Numbered from the stretch's first letter, positions 36,915 through 46,235 are shown. The stretch: DNA of 64,000 bases from Lysobacter enzymogenes (GCF_900106525.1 NZ_FNOG01000005.1:372001-436000), one strand, 5' to 3'. Made by a program: numbers and translations. Notes: a model not told the origin generated them from the sequence alone.

Positions 36915-37844
36915 ATGTCCGCCACCCCCACCCTGCGCCTGTCGCTCGCCTTCGGCCTCGTCGCCGCATTCGCGGCGTTCGCCGCGCAATCGGCTCCGGC
37001 CAAGGCCGCCGAGCCGCTGCGCATCGAGGTCTACAACCCCGGCGAAAACGGCGTGTTCCCGGTCTCGTCCGAACTCGTCGTCGGCGAGCGCGAGGTGCTG
37101 CTGATCGACGCGCAGTTCCAGCGCTCCGACGCGCAGGCGCTGGTCGAGAAGATCCGCGCCACCGGCAAGACCCTCGGCACGGTCTACATCAGCCAGAGCG
37201 ATCCGGATTATTACTTCGGCCTCGACACGATCCGCGCCGCCTTCCCCGATGCGCGCATCCTCGCCACGCCGCAGACGGTGGCGGCGATCCGCGAGAGCAT
37301 GCAGGGCAAGCTCGCCTACTGGGGGCCGATCCTCAAGGACAACGCGCCGCGGCAATTGATCGTGCCCGAGGCGCTGCAGGGCGACACGCTGACCTTGGAA
37401 GGCCGCACGCTCAAGATCCAGGGCCTGCGCGGCCCCGACCCGGCGCGCACCTATCTGTGGATCCCTTCGCTCAAGACCGTGGCCGGCGGCGTGGTGGTGT
37501 CCAGCGGCGGCCACGTGTTCATGGCCGATACGCAGACACCGGCCTCGCGCCAGGGCTGGTTGAAGACGCTGCGCGGCATCCAGGCGCTCAAGCCGGCGCG
37601 GGTGATTCCCGGCCATTACCTCGGCCCGGAACCCAAGGGCCTGGACGCGGTGAAGTTCACCGCCGCCTACATCGCACGCTTCGAACGCGAAGCCGCGCGC
37701 GCCGCCGATTCGGCCCAGCTCATCGCCGCGATGCAGGCCGCATATCCCAAGCTCGGCGAGGCGTCTTCGCTGGAGCTCAGCGCCAAGGTGATCAAGGGCG
37801 AAATGCCGTGGCCGGCGCCGGCGCCGGACGCGGCCAAGCCGTGA
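36915..37844 (+). CDS. MBL-fold protein lacking canonical zinc ligands
   Basis: This 309-residue exported protein has a signal peptide LAFGLVAAFAAFAAQSAPAKA. It keeps the MBL-fold order: LVVGEREVLLIDAQFQRSDA, the active-site loop TVYISQSDPDYYFGLDTI, GHVFMADTQ, and ARVIPGHYLGPEP. The canonical HxHxDH becomes Q94-S-D96-P-D98-Y99, so three of four metal-binding histidines are missing, while Asp98 and the late GH remain. Such proteins may bind metal differently or not be hydrolases at all. It is a single gene downstream of the ABC exporter (125-bp gap). Confidence 0.8.
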   Translation: MSATPTLRLSLAFGLVAAFAAFAAQSAPAKAAEPLRIEVYNPGENGVFPVSSELVVGEREVLLIDAQFQRSDAQALVEKIRATGKTLGTVYISQSDPDYYFGLDTIRAAFPDARILATPQTVAAIRESMQGKLAYWGPILKDNAPRQLIVPEALQGDTLTLEGRTLKIQGLRGPDPARTYLWIPSLKTVAGGVVVSSGGHVFMADTQTPASRQGWLKTLRGIQALKPARVIPGHYLGPEPKGLDAVKFTAAYIARFEREAARAADSAQLIAAMQAAYPKLGEASSLELSAKVIKGEMPWPAPAPDAAKP

Positions 37845-37881
37845 GGGCGCGCGGGCCGTCGCCGGCCCGCCGCTGCTGCGT

Positions 37882-40089
37882 TCAGAACCGGTACGTCACC
37901 GACGCGCGCAGGTTGCGCGGCTCGCCCCAGGTGTAGGTGCTGTAGACGTCGAAGATCGTGTAGTAGCGCTTGTCGAGCAGGTTGTCGAGGTTGAGCGCGG
38001 CCGAGACGTGCTCGTCGAAGCGATACGCGAGCATCGCATCGAGCAGCCAGTACGGCCGGGTGCGATGTTCGACCGTGCCGCCGCCGGGCGCGCCGACCGG
38101 TCCGAAGCTGCTGCTCTGCCAGCGCGCGCCGCCGCCGACGGTCAGGCCGTCCAGGGCGCCATCGAAGCGATAGCTAGTGTGCGCGCTGAACTGATCTTCG
38201 GGTTCCAGCGTCGACACCTTGACGCCGCGCTGGCGCGCGACCTTGTGCGCATAGCCGCCCTGGATTTGCCAGCCCGGGCGCAACTGGCCGGACAGTTCCA
38301 GCTCATAACCTTCGGTGCGCACGCCTTGCAGCGCGCGATACGCATCGCCGCCGGTCGGCGTCTTGCCGCCGCTGGGCACCGGGTAATTGTCCTGGTTCAA
38401 ACGGAACGCCGCGGCGCTGGCGTTCAAGCGGCCGTCGAAGAATTCGCCCTTTAAGCCCAGCTCGTAGTTCTCGCCTTCGCGCGGATCGAGCGCGCGCCCG
38501 CGCTCGTCCTGCTCGACCTGCGGCTTGAAGATCGTGCTGTAGCTGGCATAGGCCGACAGATAAGCGTTGAGGTCGTAGACCGCGCCCGCATACGGCACCA
38601 CCACGCCGCTTTCGTCGATGCCATCGGTCTTGTAGTTGGCGATGCGGCTGCCGAGGATCAGCTTGAACGGATCGGCCAGATCGAAACGGCCGACCAGATA
38701 CGCGCCGCTCTCGCGGGTGGTCTGATCGTTGTCGAAGCCGCGCTGCCAGGCCGGTTCGGGGATGGCGCCGTTCCATTGCCGGTAGTCGGGCACCTGCGTC
38801 GGATAGTCCGGCGGCGCGAAATAGCCGACGTTGGTCCAGCGCTTGCGCGAGGCGCTGGCGCCGAACACCAGCTCGTGCTCGCGTCCGAACCATTGGAAAT
38901 GGCCGCTGACGTAAGCATCGGCGGCGTTGGCCACGGTCTTGCCGACGTACTGGCCCAGCCACAGGCCGACGCCGCTGCCGTCGCGAGGATCGGGATGGCC
39001 CGCCGCCGCCGCGCCGAGCGCGGCGTCGTAGCCGTTGACCTGATGATTGAGCTGGAGCTTGGCGACCCAGCCGTCGCCGAAGCGATGCTCCAGCGTGGCG
39101 AAGCCGGTGCGGGTGTACTGCCGCCAGCGGCTCCAGTCGGCGCCGTTGTTGAACGAGCGCGGCACGCGATAGAACTGGCCGTCGGCGTCGAGCAAGGGAA
39201 TGCCGCCCCAACTGGAGCCGCGCGGATCGCTGTCCTGGGAGTCCGCGCCGAGGGTCAGCAAGGTGTCGGGGGTCAGATCGGCTTCGACGATGCCGTAGAA
39301 CACCTCGGTGCTGCGCTGGTAGCGCTGGCTGTAGCCGTGCTTGTCCTGGCGCACCGCGACCGCGCGGCCGCGCACCCGGCCGTCGTCGCTCAAGGGCCCG
39401 GACACGTCGACTTCGCCGCGGTATTCGTCCCAGGAACCCGCGCCGAGCGTCGCCTGGCCCTTGAACTCGCGCGTGGGCTTCTTGCGGATCAGGTTGATCG
39501 TCGCGCCGGGATCGCCGATGCCGGTCAGCAGGCCGGTGGCGCCCTTGAGCACTTCGATGCGGTCGTAGATCGCGGTGTCGCTGAGCGTGTTGCCGGCCGA
39601 GTAGCCCGAATCGCGCTGCATCGGGATGCCGTCGTACTGGAAGTTCTGGATCGCGAAGCCGCGCGCGTAATACTCGGTGCGCTCGCTGTCGTAGGTGACG
39701 ATGCTGATGCCGGGGGTGACGCGCATGACATCGTCGATGCCGGTCAGGCCGAAATCGTCCATTTCCTGGCGCCCGATCACGCTGATCGACTGCGGCGTCT
39801 GGCGCGGGGTCAGCACCAGCCGGGTCGCGGTCGCGATGCTGCCCGGCGTATACGAGCCGCTGCCTTCGGTGACGGTGCCGAGCTGGTTGGCGACGACTTC
39901 GACCCGGTCGAGCTCGGTCGGATCGGTGGCGGCAGCCGCGCCGTCGCGCGCGGGTGCGGCGGTCTGGGCGACGGCGAGGATCGGCGCGGACCACGCCAGC
40001 GCGCCGGCCAGGGCAAGCGCCAACGGCGCACGGCGCAGGCCGCGCGGACGCGGTGCGGGGAGATGAGCAACGCAGGGATCGAAGGACAC
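37882..40089 (-). CDS. TonB-dependent siderophore receptor (FpvA/FhuE type)
   Basis: This is a 735-residue outer-membrane receptor with an N-terminal signal (APLALALAGALAWSAPILAVAQ) and TonB-box-like ELDRVEVVANQLG. The plug has TPQSISVIGRQEMDDFGLTG, VMRVTPGISI, YARGFAIQNFQYDGIPMQ, IEVLKGATGLLTGIGDPGA and INLIRKKPTREFKG, the ferri-pyoverdine/coprogen receptor pattern. The barrel ends LRASVTYRF. There is no N-terminal signalling domain, so it should not work through an anti-sigma factor. No siderophore synthesis gene is near; it may scavenge a foreign hydroxamate-type siderophore (inference from the FpvA/FhuE-like plug). Confidence 0.93.
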   Translation of the reverse strand: MSFDPCVAHLPAPRPRGLRRAPLALALAGALAWSAPILAVAQTAAPARDGAAAATDPTELDRVEVVANQLGTVTEGSGSYTPGSIATATRLVLTPRQTPQSISVIGRQEMDDFGLTGIDDVMRVTPGISIVTYDSERTEYYARGFAIQNFQYDGIPMQRDSGYSAGNTLSDTAIYDRIEVLKGATGLLTGIGDPGATINLIRKKPTREFKGQATLGAGSWDEYRGEVDVSGPLSDDGRVRGRAVAVRQDKHGYSQRYQRSTEVFYGIVEADLTPDTLLTLGADSQDSDPRGSSWGGIPLLDADGQFYRVPRSFNNGADWSRWRQYTRTGFATLEHRFGDGWVAKLQLNHQVNGYDAALGAAAAGHPDPRDGSGVGLWLGQYVGKTVANAADAYVSGHFQWFGREHELVFGASASRKRWTNVGYFAPPDYPTQVPDYRQWNGAIPEPAWQRGFDNDQTTRESGAYLVGRFDLADPFKLILGSRIANYKTDGIDESGVVVPYAGAVYDLNAYLSAYASYSTIFKPQVEQDERGRALDPREGENYELGLKGEFFDGRLNASAAAFRLNQDNYPVPSGGKTPTGGDAYRALQGVRTEGYELELSGQLRPGWQIQGGYAHKVARQRGVKVSTLEPEDQFSAHTSYRFDGALDGLTVGGGARWQSSSFGPVGAPGGGTVEHRTRPYWLLDAMLAYRFDEHVSAALNLDNLLDKRYYTIFDVYSTYTWGEPRNLRASVTYRF

Positions 40090-40356
40090 GGCGAACGCTT
40101 CCGGCAGAAGGAGGATGACTCCTCTGGCGGCGGCTCGAGGTGCGAACGCGCGCAGCGGTGGCGCGCGCGGGCGCTCAGTATAGGCCGGATCCGGCGGGGC
40201 GCCGGGGCGCGGGAAGGATCGTCCTGCTATGCGGCCGGACAGGCTGGGCGAGCGGGCCTGCGCGACCGATGCCCGCCGATCGGTCAGACCATCTGCGCAA
40301 AGCGAACCCGACCGTCACGCCCGCCACGCGACCGCTAAGACCTGGGCCGGAAACGA
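40090..40356. other. Gene-free spacer between siderophore receptor and GH3 gene
   Basis: About 270 bp lie upstream of the receptor start and downstream of the GH3 terminator. I see an imperfect inverted repeat around AGGAGGATGACTCCTCT (40110-40127) close to the receptor start, but no convincing Fur box and no gene. Confidence 0.4.
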
Positions 40357-40385
40357 AAAGGGAGAGAGCCGCGCCCTCTCCCTTT
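40357..40385 (-). terminator. Rho-independent terminator of the GH3 gene
   Basis: A 10-bp perfect stem AAAGGGAGAG/CTCTCCCTTT surrounds a 9-base loop, 26 bp downstream of the GH3 stop. Read on the minus strand it ends in CCCTTTTCGTTTCC, a good T-rich tail. Confidence 0.8.
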
Positions 40386-40411
40386 CTCTGCGCCGCCGCG
40401 GCGCCCGCGCC

Positions 40412-42595
40412 TTAACCCTGCGCGGCCAGCAACTCGAACTGCACCGCCTCGCCGGCCGTGGCCGACGGCGCCAGCCACAGGTCGAACAGGCCCGGCTCGG
40501 CGACGGCGCGGTTGTCGACGCCGCGGAACTCCAGGTCGGCGCGGCTCAGCGCGAACTCGACTTCGCGGCTTTCGCCCGGCGCCAGCGCGATCTTGGCGAA
40601 ACGCTTGAGCTCGCGCACCGGGCGCACCCGGCTGGCGACGCGGTCGCGCACGTACAGCTGCACCACTTCTTCGGCCGCGCGTTCGCCGACGTTGGTGATG
40701 CGCACGCGCGCGCGCAACTCGCCGTCCCAGGCCAGCGCCGGCGCGTCCAGCGTCGCCGCGCCGTATTCGATGCGGCCATAGCTCAAGCCGTGGCCGAACG
40801 GATACAGCGCGGTGTGGTCGGTTTCGCGCCAACGCGTGCGGAACGCCTCCAGCCCGCCGGGAACGTACGGCCGGCCGGTGGCGGGATGGTTGTAGTAGTA
40901 CGGCTGCTGGCCCGACTCGTGCGGAAAGCTGACCGGCAGGCGGCCGCCGGGGCTGTGCTCGCCGAACACCAGATCGGCCACGGCGTGGCCGGTCTGGCTA
41001 CCCAGGAACCAGGTCACCAGCACCGCGTCGGCGCGCTGCAACGGCCCCAGCGCCAGCGCGCGGCCGCAACGCAGCAGCACGATCACCGGCGTGCCGGCGG
41101 CGAGCACCGCTTCGGCCAGCGCCTGCTGCGCGGCCGGCAACACGATCTGGGTGCGCGACTGCGCTTCGCCGGAAAAAACGCTGGGTTCGCCGAGCGCGAG
41201 CAGCACCGCGTCGGCGCCGCGCGCGGCGGCCACCGCGGCGTCGATGCCGCCGTCGATGGCGCTCTCGAAGTCGCAGCCTTCCACCACCTCCAGCGCGTCG
41301 CCGTCGGCGAGCGCGGCGCGCAGGCCGGTTTCCAGGTCGACCTCGCGCGAGGGGTCGCCGAAGATGTTCCAGCAGCCGGCGAGGTTGGCGCGGTCGCGCG
41401 CGAACGGGCCGATCAGGGCGATGCGCTGGCCGGATTTGCGCAGCGGCAGCACCTCGCCGTCGTTCTTGAGCATCACCACGCTGCGCCGCGCGGCTTCGCG
41501 CGCGAGTTCGTCGTGCGCGGCCAGATACGGCGCCGGGCCGGGCGGCGCCTCGTTCAACGAGCGATAGGGATTGTCGAACAAGCCCATCCGCGCCTTGACG
41601 GTGAGGATGCGGCGCACCGCGGTGTCGATGGCCTGCACCGACACCTTGCCCTCGCCCACCAGCGCGGCCAGGTGGTCCATGAACACGCCGCTTTGCATGC
41701 TCATGTCCAGGCCGGCGCCGATGCTCAGCTCGGCGGCGTGCTTCTCGTCGGCGGCGTAGCCGTGCGCGATCAGTTCGAAATCGGAGGTGTAGTCGGAGAC
41801 CACGAAGCCTTCGAAGCCCCACTGCTCGCGCAGCACGCCGGTCAGCAGCTCGCGGTTGGCAGTGGCGGGCACGCCGTTGATGTCGTTGAACGAACTCATC
41901 ACCGTCAGCGCGCCGGCCTCGATGGCGGCCTTGAACGGCGGCAGGTGCACGTCGAACAGGGTCTGCGGCGACAGGTCGACGGTGTTGTAGTCCAGGCCCG
42001 CACTGACCGCGCCGTAGGCGGCGAAATGCTTGGGCGTGGCCAGCAGCGAATCGTCGGCGGTCAGGTCCGGGCCCTGGAAGCCGCGCACGCGGGCGCGGGC
42101 GAAGGCGCAGGCCAGCACGGTGTCTTCGCCGGTGGTTTCGGCGACCCGGCCCCAGCGCTGGTCGCGGGCGATGTCGACCACCGGCGCAAAGGTCCAGTGC
42201 AGGCCTTCGCGGGTCGCTTCCACCGCCGCCGCGCGCGCGGTGCGCTCGGCCAGCTCGGGCTCGAAACTGGCCGCTTCGCCGAGCGGGATCGGGAACACGG
42301 TGCGCATGCCGTGGATGACGTCGGCGCCGAGCAGGATCGGGATGCCGAGCCGGCTTTGCTCGACCGCGATGCGCTGCAGTTCGCGCCCTTCCTTGGCGCC
42401 GACGCCGTTGAACAGCGCGCCTACCTGGCCGGCCCGGATCATCTCGCGGGTGCGATCGGGTCCCCACTGGAACGAGTCCGGATTGACGTCGAAAGCGAAG
42501 GGGCGGATGGAATCGGCCAGGATCGACAGCTGACCGATTTTCTCCTCCAGCGTCATCCGATCGATCAGTGCCTCGATATCAACGCGGCCGGTCAT
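40412..42595 (-). CDS. GH3 beta-glucosidase (BglX type), cytoplasmic
   Basis: This is a 727-residue glycoside hydrolase family 3 enzyme. The N-terminal barrel has MTLEEKIGQLSIL, ADVIHGMRTVFPIPLGEAAS, FAPVVDIARDQRWGRVAETT, TPKHFAAYGAVSAGLDYNT and the nucleophile region GFEGFVVSDYTSDFEL with Asp268. The C-terminal GH3 sandwich and a fibronectin-like domain (LYPFGHGLSYGRIEYG, VVQLYVRDRVASRVRPVREL) complete the BglX layout. There is no signal peptide, whereas BglX of E. coli is periplasmic, so it probably acts on imported beta-linked disaccharides. Its promoter carries a LacI-type operator. Confidence 0.94.
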   Translation of the reverse strand: MTGRVDIEALIDRMTLEEKIGQLSILADSIRPFAFDVNPDSFQWGPDRTREMIRAGQVGALFNGVGAKEGRELQRIAVEQSRLGIPILLGADVIHGMRTVFPIPLGEAASFEPELAERTARAAAVEATREGLHWTFAPVVDIARDQRWGRVAETTGEDTVLACAFARARVRGFQGPDLTADDSLLATPKHFAAYGAVSAGLDYNTVDLSPQTLFDVHLPPFKAAIEAGALTVMSSFNDINGVPATANRELLTGVLREQWGFEGFVVSDYTSDFELIAHGYAADEKHAAELSIGAGLDMSMQSGVFMDHLAALVGEGKVSVQAIDTAVRRILTVKARMGLFDNPYRSLNEAPPGPAPYLAAHDELAREAARRSVVMLKNDGEVLPLRKSGQRIALIGPFARDRANLAGCWNIFGDPSREVDLETGLRAALADGDALEVVEGCDFESAIDGGIDAAVAAARGADAVLLALGEPSVFSGEAQSRTQIVLPAAQQALAEAVLAAGTPVIVLLRCGRALALGPLQRADAVLVTWFLGSQTGHAVADLVFGEHSPGGRLPVSFPHESGQQPYYYNHPATGRPYVPGGLEAFRTRWRETDHTALYPFGHGLSYGRIEYGAATLDAPALAWDGELRARVRITNVGERAAEEVVQLYVRDRVASRVRPVRELKRFAKIALAPGESREVEFALSRADLEFRGVDNRAVAEPGLFDLWLAPSATAGEAVQFELLAAQG

Positions 42596-42632
42596 TTAGT
42601 AACGCTGCCCTGCATGGAAATATGGTCTATTC

Positions 42633-42662
42633 ATCATATGTAACCGATTACATGAGTGTCAA
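42633..42662 (-). promoter_or_regulatory. Sigma-70 promoter with embedded LacI-type operator upstream of GH3
   Basis: On the minus strand, TTGACA (42657-42662) and TATGAT (42633-42638) are separated by 18 bp, a near-consensus promoter ending 38 bp before the GH3 ATG. The spacer is filled by the palindrome ATGTAATCGGTTACAT (42638-42653), a typical LacI/GalR-family operator. Binding there should block RNA polymerase until a sugar inducer appears. No LacI-family gene is in the window. Confidence 0.82.
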
Positions 42663-42862
42663 CGCACAGGCCGCCGGTCCATCCCGGACCGGCCCGATGG
42701 CCGCGCGAAAGCATCGCCGCCCGGCGCGCCTGGGGCGGCGCCGGGGAGCGGAGAGTAGACGATTCGCCGGGGCCGCGCTGCACGGGGCGGCCCTAGGGGT
42801 TGGGCGGGGCTGGACCTGCGCGCTTCGCCCTGCCCGGCGGACACGGTGGGGCCCGGCCGGTA

Positions 42863-43096
42863 AACGGGTTTGCGTCGTAATCCGACTAGCGCGGTCGCAG
42901 CTTGCGCAGCTCCTACAGTCGGCATTGCCGCAACGCAGCCCCTGTAGGAGCGACGCGAGTCGCGACCGCGAAACCGCGCTTGCGTCGAAAACCGACTATC
43001 GCGGTCGCAGCTTGCGCAGCTCCTACAGTCGGCAATGCCGCAGCGCAGCCCTTGTAGGAGCGACGCGAGTCGCGACCGCGAAACCGCGCTTGCGGC
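42863..43096. repeat. Two 110-bp tandem units of paired GTAG-type REP palindromes
   Basis: Inverted arms GCGGTCGCAGCTTGCGCAGC (starting 42891 and 43001) and forward arms TGTAGGAGCGACGCGAGTCG (starting about 42943 and 43053) alternate with a 110-bp period. They use a REP variant (GCGAGTCGCGACCGCG) different from the array at 15.9 kb. The rest of the 484-bp gap between the GH3 promoter and the next gene shows nothing else. Confidence 0.85.
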
Positions 43097-43137
43097 GCAG
43101 GCCGGTCAACGCTGCCTGCACCGGCGCAACGCCTACG

Positions 43138-43527
43138 TCATTTGGCCGCCGGCTTGACCGCCTTGCGGATCTCGCCGGACACCCGGGTCGCGATGCGTTG
43201 CGGCTCCGTCAGGTTCGGGCCGGAGTAGTCGAAGGCCTGCACCACCCAGGCCGTGTAGGTGCCGGCGGCGATGCAGTAGGCGATCAGCGCGCGGCCGTCC
43301 TGCGGCGGCCCGGACACGTGGGTGATCAGGGTCTTCTGGTCGCGGTTCACCCGCGTCGCATAGCCCAGCGCGGCCGCGCCGCGCGCGATCGCCGCGTTGC
43401 AGGCCGGCAGGCTCAACTGCGCGGTCGGCACGCGGTCGACGTCCAGGCCCAGGCTGAAATCGTTGGCCAGGCCGCTCATCGGCAGCGTCAGGCCGATACC
43501 CAAGATCGTTACCCACGCGATTTTCAT
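43138..43527 (-). CDS. Small secreted protein, DUF6180-like
   Basis: This 129-residue protein has a signal peptide MKIAWVTILGIGLTLPMSGLA. The mature part contains LSLPACNAAIARGAAALGYA, TRVNRDQKTLITHVSGPPQD and GRALIAYCIAAGTYTAWVVQ, ending QRIATRVSGEIRKAVKP. Two conserved cysteines could form a disulfide. The pattern matches a small exported family seen in Xanthomonadaceae and Burkholderiales (which I believe is DUF6180) of unknown function. It is 50 bp upstream of the OmpA gene stop in the same orientation order, so it may be a separate transcript. Confidence 0.65.
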   Translation of the reverse strand: MKIAWVTILGIGLTLPMSGLANDFSLGLDVDRVPTAQLSLPACNAAIARGAAALGYATRVNRDQKTLITHVSGPPQDGRALIAYCIAAGTYTAWVVQAFDYSGPNLTEPQRIATRVSGEIRKAVKPAAK

Positions 43528-43576
43528 CAATGCCTCTCCTTGCTTAGCTCTGCGCAACACCGCCCAGCGCGCGCGA

Positions 43577-44800
43577 TCACGTGCGCAGGAAGATCTCGAC
43601 CCGGCGATTGAGCTGACGCCCGCCCGGATTGTCCTGACCTGCGATCTCGTTCGGCGCCACCGGTTGCGCTTCGCCGTAACCGCGCGCCTGCGCCTGTTGC
43701 GCGGCGCCGCGCTCGCGCAGCGCCGCGGCCACCGCCAGCGCGCGCCGCTGCGACAGCGCCAGGTTGTAGTCGTCGCTGCCCTTGGCGTCGGTGTGGCCGC
43801 CGATTTCCATGGCCGAGGCGCGCACGTCCTTGAGCGCGGCGGCGAGCGTGTCGAGCACCTTGGCCGCGTCGGTGCGGATCTCGGACTTGTCGAAGTCGAA
43901 CAGCACCCGGTCGTTGAGGGTGATGAGGTAGCCGCACGGCGCGCCCGGCGGCGCGAATTTCTTCAGCGGCGGGAAGCGCCCGGCCGGCGGCACCTTCGGC
44001 AATGCCGGCAACCGCACCGGACGCGCGGGCGTGTCGACCAGGCCGGTGCCGTCGCCATTGACCACGACCAGGCCGAGCGGACCGTTCCAGCGGCCGGAGC
44101 CGTCGTTGTTGATCGTCACCAGGCCGAGCGGCCCGTTCCAACTGCCGCTGCCGTCGCCGTTGTTGCGGATCAGGCCGCTGTCGCCGTTCCAGGTGCCGGC
44201 GCCCTTGCCGTCCAGGGCGATCACCCCGGCCGGGCCGTTGTACGAGCCCGAACCGTCGGCCTCGACCCGCACCAGCGCGCCCTCGCGGTCTTCGTCGTCT
44301 CCGCCGCCGGCATCGCCGTTGATGCTGCCGCTGCCGTCGGCGTTGACCGTGATCAGGCCGCCCTCGTAATTGGCGGTGCCGCTGCCGTCGGCACCGATCT
44401 TGAAGATGCCGTCCTCGCCGATGCGGCTCAACTGGCCCTGCGCGTCGACGCTGGTCAAACCGGCGTCGCGCAGCAGCGCGCCGCCGCCGTCGCAACGCGC
44501 GGGCGACACGCTGACGCCGGCGATGGGATCCAGCGCCGGCGCCATCGCCGACTCCAGCGCGCGCTGCGCGGGAGTGACGCCGACGATCTCGGGCACGACG
44601 ATCAATGGAATCGCCGGGAACTGCGCGGCGACGGCGTCGGCGAGCTTTTGCGCGTCGGGATCGGCATCCGGCTCAGCTTCGGCGACGGCCGCAGCGGCCG
44701 TGCGCGCCGCAGCGGCGGGCGCAGGCGCTGCGTCCTCGCGCCCACAGGCGGCGAGCGCGGCGGCGGACAACAACAACCAGGGAAATACGTGGGGGCGCAT
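43577..44800 (-). CDS. OmpA-family lipoprotein with DGSG repeat region
   Basis: This is a 407-residue protein. The signal peptide ends in a lipobox (ALAAC, Cys19), followed by an Ala-rich linker. The middle (about 135-255) holds seven DGxG-type repeats, with D-G at 138, 155, 182, 197, 216, 233 and 250. Typical units read NNDGSGRWNGPLGLVVVNGD, suggesting stacked beta-hairpins that may bind calcium. The C-terminal OmpA peptidoglycan-binding domain shows RVLFDFDKSEIRTDAAKVLD, IGGHTDAKGSDDYNLALSQR and LNRRVEIFL. The protein should link the outer membrane to the cell wall and display the repeat region. The alternative longer start is unlikely. Confidence 0.88.
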   Translation of the reverse strand: MRPHVFPWLLLSAAALAACGREDAAPAPAAAARTAAAAVAEAEPDADPDAQKLADAVAAQFPAIPLIVVPEIVGVTPAQRALESAMAPALDPIAGVSVSPARCDGGGALLRDAGLTSVDAQGQLSRIGEDGIFKIGADGSGTANYEGGLITVNADGSGSINGDAGGGDDEDREGALVRVEADGSGSYNGPAGVIALDGKGAGTWNGDSGLIRNNGDGSGSWNGPLGLVTINNDGSGRWNGPLGLVVVNGDGTGLVDTPARPVRLPALPKVPPAGRFPPLKKFAPPGAPCGYLITLNDRVLFDFDKSEIRTDAAKVLDTLAAALKDVRASAMEIGGHTDAKGSDDYNLALSQRRALAVAAALRERGAAQQAQARGYGEAQPVAPNEIAGQDNPGGRQLNRRVEIFLRT

Positions 44801-45008
44801 GCGGAACTCCCTCTCCGAAGACGGACATCCATAAGAACGATGGCGCGGCGCTGCGACCCGAAGATCGCGGCGCCCCCCTGCGCGCCCGCTGTGGTGTCTT
44901 TTACCCGATGACGGCGACGAGGAAAAGACCAAGGCCGCCGGCATCGCCCGATGGCGCATCCGCGCACGCTGCGTTCATGCGCGCTTCGACGCAGCGAACG
45001 CCTGCGTC

Positions 45009-46235
45009 CTACGCGGCCAATTGCTCGTCGCTCGGCCCGAAAAATTCATAGTGCACGCGCTCGCCGGCCACGCCCGCGCTTGCCAGCGCCGGCACCAGCG
45101 CGCGCAGGAACGGGCGCGGGCCGCACAGGTAGATGTCCGCATCCAGCAGCGGCACGTTGGCGCGCAGCCAATCGGTGTCGATCAACCCGGCGCGGTGCGG
45201 CTCGCCGCGCGCGGCTTCATCGGCAAGCGGCTGCGCGTAGAACGTGCTCACGCGGATGCGTCCGTGCGCCTGCGCGAGCGCGCGCACATGCGCGGCCATC
45301 GCGTGGCTGGCGCCGTCGGCGGTGCCGTGCACGTAGTGCGTGTCCAGATCCGGATGACGCGCGGCGATGGCTTCGAGCATGCTCACCATCGGCGTCAGCC
45401 CGACGCCGCCGGACAGCAGCACCACCGGGCGCGGCGGCGCATCGGGCAGGAAGAAGTCGCCGGCCGGCGGGGTCAGCTCGATCCGGTCGCCCGGCTTCAC
45501 CGCATCGTGCAGATGGCGCGAACCGCCGTGGCCGCGCGCCTCGCGCTTGACCGTGATGCGGTAGCCCTCGCGGTTGGGCCCGCAGGAGATCGAGTAATTG
45601 CGCTTGACCGCGCCCTGCCCCGGCACCGGATAACGCAAGGTCAGGTATTGCCCGGGCCGGTGCGCGATCACCGCGCCGCCGTCGGCCGGGCGCAGTTCGA
45701 AGGAAACGATGGCGGCGTCGCGCGAGGCGTTCTCGGTGCGCTTCGCCGCGACGACGAACTCGCGCCAGCCGCTCCAGCCGCCGACCGCCTGGGCCAGTTC
45801 GCCGCGCAGTTCGGCTTCGCGCCGCTGCAGCAGATCGGCCAGAAACCAGTACGCCTCGCCCCACGCCGCAAGCACCTGCGGCGTGGCGGCCTCGCCGAGG
45901 GTTTCCTCGATCGCGCCGAGCAAGGCGCGGGCGACGAAGGGATAGTGCTCGGGCAGGATGTGGTAGCCCACATGCTTCTGCGCGATGCGCTCCAATGCGC
46001 CGGCCAGCGCGGGCAGATCGTCGATGTGCTGCGCGTAGGCCAGGATCGCGCCGGCCAGCGCATGCGCCTGGGCGTTGTCGCCGCCCTGGTTGGCGTGGTT
46101 GAACAGCGCGGCGATGCGTTCGTCGCGGAACAGCCGGCGGTACATCGCGGTGGTGACGGCGTGGCCGTGCGCGGCCAGCGCGGGCACGGTGGCGCGGACG
46201 ACGGCCGCGGCGGCCTCGTTGAGTGCGGTGGTCAT
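45009..46235 (-). CDS. hmp: Flavohemoglobin nitric oxide dioxygenase
   Basis: This is a 408-residue flavohemoprotein that converts NO plus O2 to nitrate using NAD(P)H. The globin domain (1-140) has Tyr32 at B10 (MYRRLF), a distal Gln in the NQGGDNAQAHAL region, and the proximal heme ligand His88 in IAQKHVGYHILPEHY. The FAD domain shows PGQYLTLRYPVPGQGAVKRN YSIS, and the NAD domain VVLLSGGVGLTPMVSMLEAI plus YLCGPRPFLRAL. The end HYEFFGPSDEQ is typical of Hmp. It follows the group III truncated hemoglobin gene (45 bp), and both sit beside nsrR. Confidence 0.96.
   Translation of the reverse strand: MTTALNEAAAAVVRATVPALAAHGHAVTTAMYRRLFRDERIAALFNHANQGGDNAQAHALAGAILAYAQHIDDLPALAGALERIAQKHVGYHILPEHYPFVARALLGAIEETLGEAATPQVLAAWGEAYWFLADLLQRREAELRGELAQAVGGWSGWREFVVAAKRTENASRDAAIVSFELRPADGGAVIAHRPGQYLTLRYPVPGQGAVKRNYSISCGPNREGYRITVKREARGHGGSRHLHDAVKPGDRIELTPPAGDFFLPDAPPRPVVLLSGGVGLTPMVSMLEAIAARHPDLDTHYVHGTADGASHAMAAHVRALAQAHGRIRVSTFYAQPLADEAARGEPHRAGLIDTDWLRANVPLLDADIYLCGPRPFLRALVPALASAGVAGERVHYEFFGPSDEQLAA

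Noticed and set aside
42863..43096. CRISPR or tandem gene remnants
   Set aside because: Only two units of REP palindromes, no unique spacers.
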